Made by a program: the position numbers and the translations under genes
The notes under the pieces: model-generated
The model's input: the letters and a program-made list of their open reading frames with translations, nothing else
What the model was told of the DNA's origin: nothing
The model's database searches: none
Part shown: positions 35,024-41,873 of the stretch, one piece after another
How positions within the stretch are numbered: the stretch's first letter is position 1
Layout: each line of letters opens with the position of its first letter
Source of the DNA: JAWWPG01 sp033850885
GTDB taxonomy: Bacteria; Actinomycetota; Actinomycetes; Propionibacteriales; Nocardioidaceae
Reading direction: 5' to 3'
Assembly (NCBI GenBank): GCA_033850885.1
Contig: JAWWPG010000064.1
Location: forward strand, 1 to 64,000
Length of the DNA: 64,000 nucleotides

Positions 35024-35539
35024 TTAGAATGCTGCTCCCCCGGAGTTGGGAGCCTTGGTCTTCGACGCGGGGGCCGATGAGCTCGGCGTCGTCGCGCCGA
35101 TGGGGTTGCCGCTGGCGTCGAGGGCCAACCAGCGACCCCATTGATCCGTCACGTTCTGCCCGTTCGCCTGTCCGGGCGAGGTGTCGCGGACGAAGGTGAA
35201 CACGGGATGGCCGTTCACGATCACCTGGCTGCCGTTCTTCGTCACGGGCGGCCAGATGGCCAGGCAGCCACCGGTGCACGTCGGGTTGGCTGCGGAGTCC
35301 CCGACGAGCTCGTAGAGCGTGCGACCCGACGCGCCGACGAGCACCGCTCCGATGGAGGTCGTCATGGTCTTCAGGGCGCTGGCTGACTCGGTCACCGGCG
35401 CCTTGCTCTGCGTCCCCCCGGACGTGGGGCCCGCCGACGGGGCGGAGGACGAGCCGCTTCCGCACGCGGAGACCAGCGCCACGAGGGCGGCGGCGCCGGC
35501 CGCACCCCGGCCCACCTTGCTGATAACGAAGGCTGACAT
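35024..35539 (-). CDS. Secreted lipoprotein with PF03640-type repeats
   Basis: A 171-residue protein. The signal ends in ALVALVSACGSGSSS, a lipobox with the Cys to be lipidated. After a Ser/Gly/Thr linker, two copies of the repeat typical of Lipoprotein_15/COG4315 follow: SGRTLYELVGDSAANPTCTG with CLAIWPPV, then a second beta-rich unit (DQWGRWLALDASGNPIGATT). The Cys pair (CTGGC) could bind metal or form a disulfide. First gene of the cassette. Confidence 0.82.
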   Translation of the reverse strand: MSAFVISKVGRGAAGAAALVALVSACGSGSSSAPSAGPTSGGTQSKAPVTESASALKTMTTSIGAVLVGASGRTLYELVGDSAANPTCTGGCLAIWPPVTKNGSQVIVNGHPVFTFVRDTSPGQANGQNVTDQWGRWLALDASGNPIGATTPSSSAPASKTKAPNSGGAAF

Positions 35540-35786
35540 CTGCTACCTCACTTCTGGTCCCAAGCACCCGAACAGGTGCCTCACTGCAAGACACGTAGAG
35601 AGTCCGCTCGCGGTTCATCCACAGCCAGAAACCGAGCGACGTAACGGTCCAGGGCGGGCGGGGCGGACCCGAGCCATTGGCGGAATTCATCGCCTCATGC
35701 GGGCGCGGGAACCGCGTCCCTCGGTGAGGACCCGAATCTCCCCTACCGTCCATCTCGGTGTTCCTCTCGCGTAGCGCCGGCAGCGC

Positions 35787-36110
35787 CTAGTTCATTGCGG
35801 CGCCGCCGGCGGCGTCTTGGAGGCTGAACTGCCATACCCGGTGGCGAGCGTCGCGAGCACGGCGGGTGAGCGCCTCCCGGCGATCGACGAGCATCCGGAG
35901 TGCCTCGAGCGCGCCGTCGACGTGCAGCCACTCGCAGGGTCGTGGTGCGCACCGCGACCATGGTGATGGAGTTGGCGTCTTGAGCGTCGGTCTTACGGTT
36001 GTGGCCGGTATCGAACAGCCGTAACTCGGGCAGCGAGTTCGGCCCGGGACATCCACGACCTGCTCACCCGACTCCAGCAGCCGGTGCGCCAACGGCCCCC
36101 GACACCGTTC
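35787..36110 (-). pseudogene. Relic of an IS110-family transposase
   Basis: Protein-like pieces of the IS110 N-terminal half appear in alternating frames: GPLAHRLLESGEQVVDVPG, then LFDTGHNRKTDAQDANSI with TMVAVRTTTLR, then LEALRMLVDRREALTRR. They follow the DEDD transposase order (the TDAxDA motif holds a catalytic Asp), but two frameshifts break them and the C-terminal half is missing. The rest of the gap from 35540 holds no gene. The relic marks the right edge of the insert that separates the ABC1 kinase from whiB7. Confidence 0.7.
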
Positions 36111-36168
36111 CTAGACCGAGTCTGGCCGGACATCGGTCCTACCGGAATCCTCTAGTGGGCGCGAGTGG

Positions 36169-36336
36169 CTACCACCACTCGGAGTCGAGCTTCGCCTCGA
36201 TGCTGCGCAGGTGCACGCGCGAGCACTGCTCGCAGTAGAGCTTGGTCCGGCCGTTCTCCACCGAGGTCACCCAGGTCAGCGGCACGGTGTCCGGGTCGTC
36301 CGGCGGCGTCTTCCCGCAGAAGTCGCAGACCGCCAT
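36169..36336 (-). CDS. Small Cys-rich zinc-ribbon-like protein
   Basis: A 55-residue protein reading MAVCDFCGKTPPDDPDTVPL at the start and LYCEQCSRVHLRSIEAKLDS later. Two CxxC pairs (CDFC and CEQC) suggest a zinc ribbon. No ribosome site precedes the ATG, but a TACGCT lies just upstream, so a leaderless mRNA is possible. Codon use and the paired Cys support it as real. Function unknown; it resembles short zinc proteins near whiB genes. Confidence 0.7.
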   Translation of the reverse strand: MAVCDFCGKTPPDDPDTVPLTWVTSVENGRTKLYCEQCSRVHLRSIEAKLDSEWW

Positions 36337-36347
36337 CAGGAAAGCGT

Positions 36348-36384
36348 AGTGCCCGGCGACTCCTTGCGGGAGTCGCCGGGCACT
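36348..36384 (-). terminator. Perfect 16-bp hairpin terminator after the whiB7 operon
   Basis: AGTGCCCGGCGACTCC pairs perfectly with GGAGTCGCCGGGCACT across a 5-base loop. On the minus strand it is followed by ACGCTTTCC, a short T-run. It lies just past the 54-residue protein gene at 36410. Confidence 0.8.
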
Positions 36385-36409
36385 GGGTGCTCTTCGTCGT
36401 GTGACGTCG

Positions 36410-36574
36410 TCACAGCGAACGGGCGAGCAACAGGCGGGCCTGCTGCGCCGCGCGGTTGGCCCGACGGGTCAACCGCTCAGCACGGTTCAGCTGATAGCTG
36501 CGACGCAGCTCGCGCGCCTCGGAAAGGCGCGCGTCCATATGGGCGCGGGCCATGTCTTCATGCATGAGATTCAT
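36410..36574 (-). CDS. Small basic helical protein downstream of whiB7
   Basis: A 54-residue protein from the ATG at 36574, with AAGGAG seven bases upstream. It reads MNLMHEDMARAHMDARLSEA and then an Arg/Ala-rich helix (RAERLTRRANRAAQQARLLL). It is probably one amphipathic helix. Similar short proteins are common in actinobacteria, with no known function. It lies 93 bp downstream of whiB7 and before a strong terminator, so it is in the WhiB7-controlled transcript. Confidence 0.65.
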   Translation of the reverse strand: MNLMHEDMARAHMDARLSEARELRRSYQLNRAERLTRRANRAAQQARLLLARSL

Positions 36575-36666
36575 CTTGGTGCTCCTTGTCGTGATGATGT
36601 CGCTGGTTGTCAACGCTTCTCCTGGTCGGATGGTGACGGTCGGGTTGGGTGGTCGTTTCGTGCGCA

Positions 36667-36954
36667 TCAGGCTGCTACCTCACACTTGCGAGGCCTCCCT
36701 CTCGGCCGCTTACGCGCGACGACTGCTCCTGCTACGAGCAGCTGTCCGCCCCATACGCCCCAGGGTTCGTGGCGTTCGAGTGCTCCGGCGAGGCATTCGG
36801 CGCGAACCGGGCAGGTCTGGCAGAGGGCCTTGGCCAGCTCGACGTCGGCGGGTGACTCTGCGAAGAACAGCTCCGGGTCGTTCAAGCGGCACGGCAGGGT
36901 CTGCGCGTCCGGCAGGTCACTCGCCACGAGTGCGTCGAGAACGCTGAGTGTCAT
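36667..36954 (-). CDS. whiB7: WhiB7-type redox-sensing transcriptional regulator
   Basis: A 95-residue protein from the ATG at 36954 (MTLSVLDALVASDLPDAQTL), with a GGGAGG ribosome site. The four cluster Cys are C22, C45, C48 and C54 (CQTCPVRAEC); GVWGG is at 66-70. The C-terminal AT-hook RGRPRK (85-90) separates WhiB7/WblC from other WhiB proteins. WhiB7 activates intrinsic antibiotic-resistance genes with the housekeeping sigma factor. It lies downstream of a leader ORF and terminator, the known arrangement for ribosome-mediated attenuation, and next to uvrD2 as in mycobacteria. Confidence 0.93.
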   Translation of the reverse strand: MTLSVLDALVASDLPDAQTLPCRLNDPELFFAESPADVELAKALCQTCPVRAECLAGALERHEPWGVWGGQLLVAGAVVARKRPRGRPRKCEVAA

Positions 36955-36990
36955 GTTGTTCACCTCCCTAGGTCTCGTTGTGGTCCGATA

Positions 36991-37029
36991 AACGAAAAAG
37001 CCGCGGATCCCGGTGTGGGAGTCCGCGGC
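36991..37029 (-). terminator. Attenuator terminator in the whiB7 leader
   Basis: On the minus strand GCCGCGGA pairs with TCCGCGGC, extended by TCCC/GGGA towards the loop, followed by TTTTTCGTTT. This is a strong intrinsic terminator between the leader ORF stop (37056) and the whiB7 start (36954). Confidence 0.85.
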
Positions 37030-37055
37030 CTGGAGGTGCCGGTCGTATGTCACTG

Positions 37056-37253
37056 CTAGACCGGTGGACTCCAAGCACGGACGCCCAGGTTGGCGTCCTT
37101 GAAGGATGCGGGCACGACGACGCCGTAGCTGAGCGCAGCTGCTCCCGCGACACGACCCTCGATGAACGCTCCAGAAATCGACTCGGGGCAGAGCTCAGGC
37201 ATGCGGAAACGCGGCGTCGTTGACGTCGCGTCATGGGTCGTGATCAGGTACAT
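37056..37253 (-). CDS. whiB7 leader ORF (uORF), 65 residues
   Basis: It starts at an ATG with a strong AAGGGAGGG ribosome site and reads MYLITTHDATSTTPRFRMPE, later GVVVPASFKDANLGVRAW. Its stop lies 26 nt before the attenuator stem. In known WhiB7/WblC leaders, ribosome stalling or slow translation in a uORF lets the terminator unfold and whiB7 be transcribed. The peptide may have no function of its own, but its length and codon use are gene-like, so a separate role cannot be excluded. Confidence 0.75.
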   Translation of the reverse strand: MYLITTHDATSTTPRFRMPELCPESISGAFIEGRVAGAAALSYGVVVPASFKDANLGVRAWSPPV

Positions 37254-37318
37254 GTCTCGCCCTCCCTTCATCGCTTGTTCGGTGTCGTGGTCGCGAGCGT
37301 GATCCCTCGCGTCCGCAA

Positions 37319-37348
37319 ACACTACGCGCCACCCGTGGGCACTGGCAA
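37319..37348 (-). promoter_or_regulatory. whiB7: Candidate whiB7 promoter
   Basis: On the minus strand TTGCCA and TAGTGT are 18 bp apart, with an A/T-rich AATTCG just upstream of the -35. WhiB7 promoters are known for an A/T-rich element there. The start would lie about 60 bp before the leader ORF. Confidence 0.6.
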
Positions 37349-37400
37349 ACGAATTAGCGGAGCCTTTGCCGAAACGTTGCAGAATCTCCTCCGCCGCCGT

Positions 37401-39512
37401 TTAACCCGCAGATCCACCCCCGCACAGCAGGAGCACGTCGTCCCCGTACTTGTCGAGCTTCACGGCGCCGATGCCGGGTACGGCGACCAGACCCGCCATG
37501 TCGACCGGTCGCAGCTCGGCGAGGGCGGTCAAGGTGGCATCGGTGAAGATGCAGTAGGCGGGCACCTTCTCCGCAGACGCCCGCTGTTTGCGCCAGGCCC
37601 GCAACGCGTCGTACAGGTCCTCGTCGTAGCTGCTGGGGCAGTCGACGCATCGCCCCAGCTTCTTCTCGCGAGCATCGGTGAGCGGCCGGGAGCAGATCCG
37701 GCAGCTCGAGACCGTGCTCCGTCGTCGGCCCCGCCGACCCGGCCCGGCGGCACCGCCGGCGGATGGCTCCGGCAGCACGAGGGCGTCGAAGAACCGGCTT
37801 GGTCCACGCCGCATGCGTCCGCCTGGGCTGCGAGCGGCCGCCCACGAGACCTGAAGGTGGTCACGCGCCCGGGTCATCCCGACATAGAGCAGCCGCCGCT
37901 CTTCATCGACCTGCTCGGGTGTCTCGGCATAGACGATCGGCATGTTTCCCTCGTGCATGCCGACGAGGTAGACCCTTTCCCATTCAAGGCCCTTCGCCGC
38001 GTGCAGGGTGGTCAACGTCACGCCGTCGGCAACGGGCGCGTGCTGTGCCTCGGCTCGCCGCTGGAGCTCGGCGACGAAGTCCGAGACGTCCCGCGACGGG
38101 TCGGCTGCGACGTGCTCGCCGGCCATCGCGACGATCGCCTGGATCGACTCCCAACGGTCGCGGACCTGGCCTCGCCCCCGTGGCGGGTCCGGCGTCCACC
38201 CCATCGAAGTGAGCACATCCGTGACATCGCGGACCAGGTCCCCGCTGGTGACCGCCTCGGTTCGAGCAGCGCCCCGAAGCAGTGCTACGGCTTGGCGTAC
38301 CTCGGCGCGGTCGAAGAACCTGTCACTGCCGCGGACGACGAACGGCACCGCCCGTTCGGCCAGGGCCTCCTCGAAGCTCTCCGACTGGGCGTTGATACGG
38401 AACAGGATCGCGATGTCGCGGGGGTCGGCGCCCCGCGCCACCTCCGACGCGACCGCGGTCGCCACCAGGTCCGCCTCGGCCACCTCGTCGGGACAACCGG
38501 TGAAAATGACCTGTGACCCCGAGCCGCGCGTGGCGCGGAGCCTCACCGAGACCGCGCGGTGGCTACCCCGGGCGTCCCCGCGGGAGGGACCGATGTCGCG
38601 CGGGTGTGACATCACGGTGTTGGCGGCGTCGACCACCTGGGGCGTGGACCGGTAGTTGCGCTGCAGCGTCACCGACGTCGTACCCGGGTAGCGCGCCGGG
38701 AAGTCGAGCAGGTAGTCGGGCGAAGCGCCGGCGAATGAGTAGATCGTCTGGGCCGGATCCCCCACCACACACACCTGGTCCCGCCCACCGACCCAGAGGT
38801 CGAGAAGGCGGCTCTGGAGCGGGCTGACGTCCTGGAACTCGTCGACGACGAACCAGCTGTACTGACGGTGCACGGCAGCGGCGACGCGCTCGTCCTCGGC
38901 GAGCACCGCCGCCGCGCACAGCAGCACGTCTTCCATGTCGATGCGGTTGCGGTCCCGGCGTACGTCCTCGTAGCTCGCGAAGACTTTGGCGACCGTCGCC
39001 GCGTCGTACGTCGCCAGGCTGCGGTGGGACCGGGCGGCGAGACGGGCGTAGTCGTCGGGGCGGACGTTCGACACCTTGGCCCACTCGACCTCGCCCGCCA
39101 GGTCGCGCAGGTCGGGCTGGCTCGCCCTCAGCCGGCAGCGCCCCACCGCCTCGGCGAGCAGCGGGATCTTCGACGCGGCGATGTCCGGAAGCTGCCTGCC
39201 GTACACCTCGGGCCAGAAGTAGCGCGCCTGACGCAGTGCGGCCGAGTGGAAGGTCCGGGCCTGCACCCCGGCGGCGCCAAGACGGGCCAGCCGCCCGCGC
39301 ATCTCACCGGCTGCACGAGTCGTGAACGTCACCGCCAGGACCTGCGTCGGCTCCATCACCCGGGTCGCGATCCCGTAGGCGAGGCGATGGGTGATCGCGC
39401 GGGTCTTGCCGGTCCCCGCGCCGGCCAGCACCCGGACCGGGCCGTCGAGGGCCGTCGCCACCTCGCGCTGCTCGGGATCGAGATCAGCGAGGAGCTTGTC
39501 GGCGGCAGCCAT
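37401..39512 (-). CDS. uvrD2: UvrD2-type ATP-dependent DNA helicase
   Basis: A 703-residue SF1A helicase. Walker A is GAGTGKT (31-37). Later motifs include VVDEFQDVSPLQSRLLD, a VGDPAQTIYSFAG core, and LTTLHAAKGLEWERVYLVGM. Near residues 600-625 a four-Cys element (CRICSRPLTDAREKKLGRC then CPS) precedes a C-terminal HRDC-like domain (LRPVDMAGLVAVPGIGAVKL). The Cys element plus HRDC is the mark of mycobacterial UvrD2. It unwinds DNA in repair and replication. It lies directly upstream of the whiB7 promoter. Confidence 0.92.
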   Translation of the reverse strand: MAAADKLLADLDPEQREVATALDGPVRVLAGAGTGKTRAITHRLAYGIATRVMEPTQVLAVTFTTRAAGEMRGRLARLGAAGVQARTFHSAALRQARYFWPEVYGRQLPDIAASKIPLLAEAVGRCRLRASQPDLRDLAGEVEWAKVSNVRPDDYARLAARSHRSLATYDAATVAKVFASYEDVRRDRNRIDMEDVLLCAAAVLAEDERVAAAVHRQYSWFVVDEFQDVSPLQSRLLDLWVGGRDQVCVVGDPAQTIYSFAGASPDYLLDFPARYPGTTSVTLQRNYRSTPQVVDAANTVMSHPRDIGPSRGDARGSHRAVSVRLRATRGSGSQVIFTGCPDEVAEADLVATAVASEVARGADPRDIAILFRINAQSESFEEALAERAVPFVVRGSDRFFDRAEVRQAVALLRGAARTEAVTSGDLVRDVTDVLTSMGWTPDPPRGRGQVRDRWESIQAIVAMAGEHVAADPSRDVSDFVAELQRRAEAQHAPVADGVTLTTLHAAKGLEWERVYLVGMHEGNMPIVYAETPEQVDEERRLLYVGMTRARDHLQVSWAAARSPGGRMRRGPSRFFDALVLPEPSAGGAAGPGRRGRRRSTVSSCRICSRPLTDAREKKLGRCVDCPSSYDEDLYDALRAWRKQRASAEKVPAYCIFTDATLTALAELRPVDMAGLVAVPGIGAVKLDKYGDDVLLLCGGGSAG

Positions 39513-39596
39513 GGGTTCTCCTCAGCTCGGGAAGGCATCGCGGGGAGACGGCGTTGCACTGGGGGTAAGCGTAAACGGCCGAAGGGACAGCGCCCG

Positions 39597-39845
39597 ATGA
39601 CTGCTCAGTTCACCCTCTACTCGACTCCGTGGTGCGGGTACTGCCACCGGCTCAAGAGCCAGCTCGCCCGCGAAGGGATCGAGTTCGACGAGGTCGACAT
39701 CGAGCAGCAGCCCGAGGCGGCAGTCGTGGTGGAGAGCGCCAACCATGGGAACCAGACGGTCCCGACGCTCGTCTTCCGTGACGGTACCGCTTTGACGAAC
39801 CCCAGCGTCGCCGACGTCCGGGGCAAGCTGGCCCAGGTCGCCTAG
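39597..39845 (+). CDS. mrx1: Mycoredoxin (glutaredoxin-like)
   Basis: An 82-residue thioredoxin-fold protein with the CxxC active site TPWCGYCHRLKSQLAR. A cis-Pro segment TVPTLVFRDGTALT follows. Mycoredoxin-1 uses mycothiol in actinobacteria to reduce mixed disulfides. It is divergent from uvrD2 and upstream of nudC, the same order as Rv3198A in M. tuberculosis. Confidence 0.9.
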   Translation: MTAQFTLYSTPWCGYCHRLKSQLAREGIEFDEVDIEQQPEAAVVVESANHGNQTVPTLVFRDGTALTNPSVADVRGKLAQVA

Positions 39846-39871
39846 CCACCCCACCCACGAGGGAGCCATGC

Positions 39872-40828
39872 TCAACCGCTGGCGCTGGGCAGCGGCCCGC
39901 CGTACCAGCTCTGGATGAGCGCGCCGGAGATCGAGATCGTCGAGGGGATGACGAGCTCACCCGCCTCGACCTCGCGCCGTAGCTCATCACGTGTGAACCA
40001 CCGCGCCTTGGTGATCTCCACACCGTCCACCGCGATCGACGTGCCGCAGGCATGCGCGAGGAAGCCGAGCATCAGCGACGAGGGGAACGGCCACGGTTGG
40101 CTGCCGGCATAGGTGACGGAGTCCACGGCGACTCCCGTCTCCTCGGCCACCTCGCGCACGACGGCGTCCTCCAGGGTCTCGCCGGGCTCGACGAAGCCAG
40201 CCAGCGTCGAGTACCAGGCGGCATCGCGGGAAGCGTTGTGCCCGAGCAGACACCTGTCGTCGTCATCGACCACGAGCATGATGACCGCGGGGTCGGTCCG
40301 CGGGAAGTGCTGCGCTCCGCACTCCGGACACACCCGCGAGGCACCTGCCTGCGCGACCTCGGTAGCGGCCCCGCACACGGCGCACCTGGAGTGCTTGTCG
40401 TGCCACCCCGCAAGGGCTACCGCGTGCACGGCCAGCGACGCGTCAAGGCGTCCCAACGACGTGGCCACGGTGCGAAGGGGCCGAAAGACAGTCCCCGGCT
40501 CGAGCTGCTCCTCGAGCACCGGCCCCCCTTCGCCATTGCCCGTGGATCCAGCCCCAGCACCGAGGTCAGGCTGGATGACCAGGAAGTAGTCGACACCGTC
40601 AGCGGCGCCCAGCAGCATCCGCTGTCCCGGTGGAGCGAGCTCAGGGCTCACCGTCGCCAGCCGGTCCCCATCGGCTAACGTCGCAAGCTCCAGACCACGG
40701 ATGACGACCACTCGGGTCGTTGGATCCGCCCAAGCCTTCGCCAGGCGGTCCGCATCGCCTCGAACCTCGCTCAGCCGGTCGTGCGCCGAATGCTGGAACG
40801 CGAACTCTGGCAGCAGGTCTCCGGTCAC
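39872..40828 (-). CDS. nudC: NADH pyrophosphatase NudC
   Basis: A 318-residue protein. A zinc ribbon (CAVCGAATEVAQAGASRVC then PEC) precedes the Nudix domain, whose box reads GFVEPGETLEDAVVREVAEE followed by TGV. The NudC signature SQPWPFPSSLMLGF is present. It hydrolyses NAD(H) and can remove NAD caps from RNA. It is convergent with mycoredoxin and matches Rv3199c in context. The ATG at 40828 has no strong ribosome site. Confidence 0.93.
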   Translation of the reverse strand: MTGDLLPEFAFQHSAHDRLSEVRGDADRLAKAWADPTTRVVVIRGLELATLADGDRLATVSPELAPPGQRMLLGAADGVDYFLVIQPDLGAGAGSTGNGEGGPVLEEQLEPGTVFRPLRTVATSLGRLDASLAVHAVALAGWHDKHSRCAVCGAATEVAQAGASRVCPECGAQHFPRTDPAVIMLVVDDDDRCLLGHNASRDAAWYSTLAGFVEPGETLEDAVVREVAEETGVAVDSVTYAGSQPWPFPSSLMLGFLAHACGTSIAVDGVEITKARWFTRDELRREVEAGELVIPSTISISGALIQSWYGGPLPSASG

Positions 40829-40871
40829 CGTCCGACCCTACGTCCGGCCGAGTCTGGCAGTATCGAGCGAC

Positions 40872-41591
40872 ATGAGCACGCACATCGCAGCGGAGCCCGG
40901 GCGGATCGCGCCGCGCGTCCTGCTGCCGGGTGACCCGCTGCGGGCGCGGTGGATCGCCGAGACGTTCCTCGACGACGCGGAGTGCTACACGACCGTCCGC
41001 AACATGCTCGGCTTCAGTGGCTCGTATCGAGGATTGCCGGTCTCGGTACAGGGCACCGGCATGGGACAGCCGTCCATGGCCATCTATGTCAACGAGCTGA
41101 TCCGCGAGTACGACGTCCAGCAGCTCGTCCGGGTGGGGTCGTGCGGCGGACTCGCCAGTGGCCTCGACCTGCGGGACGTGGTCATCGCCATCAGCGCCTC
41201 GACGGACTCCTCGATGAACACCCTGCGCTTCTCCGGCCTGCACTATGCGGCCACGGCCGACTTCGAGCTGCTGCGGGCGGCGTACGACGCCTCCGTCGCC
41301 CGAAACCTCCAGGTAACCGTGGGGCAGCTGTTCTCGTCGGACTCCTTCTATCCTGACCGCCCGGAGCTGGTCGAGCGGCTTGTCGAGTACGGCGTGGTGG
41401 CGGTCGAGATGGAGTCCCACGAGCTGTACACGCTGGCCGCCAGGTACCGACGCCAGGCCCTTGCCGTCTGCACGGTGTCCGATCTCGTCCCGACCGGCGC
41501 GCAGACAACAGCCCACGAACGTGAGCAGACGTTCGGTCCCATGGTCGAGATTGCCCTCGACGCGATGCTCGCGGTACCGCTGCCGCGCTGA
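40872..41591 (+). CDS. deoD: DeoD-type purine nucleoside phosphorylase
   Basis: A 239-residue protein from the ATG at 40872. It shows the phosphate-binding LLPGDPLRARWIAETFL, the GTGMGQPSMAIYVNELI loop, VRVGSCGGL, the purine-site GVVAVEMESHELYTLA, and TVSDLVPTG with the conserved Asp. DeoD-type enzymes are hexamers that cleave purine nucleosides with phosphate. It lies between nudC and the repeat-rich end of adnB. The ribosome site is weak. Confidence 0.92.
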   Translation: MSTHIAAEPGRIAPRVLLPGDPLRARWIAETFLDDAECYTTVRNMLGFSGSYRGLPVSVQGTGMGQPSMAIYVNELIREYDVQQLVRVGSCGGLASGLDLRDVVIAISASTDSSMNTLRFSGLHYAATADFELLRAAYDASVARNLQVTVGQLFSSDSFYPDRPELVERLVEYGVVAVEMESHELYTLAARYRRQALAVCTVSDLVPTGAQTTAHEREQTFGPMVEIALDAMLAVPLPR

Positions 41592-41625
41592 CGTGGGTCC
41601 GGCGAGGCCGCCAGCCCCACTGCCG

Positions 41626-41873
41626 TTGAGCCGTCGCAAAATTGGGGCTGACCCGTCGCAAAGTTGCCCTACCGGAGCAACCCGAAAGCGGATCGTCCTC
41701 CACCGTGGCCGGAGCCGCCCATTGTCTGGCGCCCTCGACTGGGTAGCCAGGTTTTGCCGCGGTTGAACGGCAACTATGCGACGGCTGAACCGCAACTTTG
41801 CGACGGCTGAACGGCAACTTTGCGACGGCTGAACCGCAACTTTGCTACGGCTGAACGGCAACTTTGCGACGGC
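41626..41873. repeat. 22-bp repeat array abutting the adnB stop codon
   Basis: Five tandem 22-bp units of the form TGAACSGCAACTTTGCGACGGC run from 41764 to 41873 and end exactly where the adnB stop begins. The S position alternates C and G between units. Two inverted copies (GCCGTCGCAAA type) lie at 41626-41669. The same unit recurs upstream of adnA. Confidence 0.85.

Noticed and set aside
37233..38516. Open frame of 427 codons opposite uvrD2
   Set aside because: It is the shadow of uvrD2 and covers the whiB7 promoter.
41764..41873. CRISPR array
   Set aside because: Units are tandem without unique spacers and there are no cas genes.
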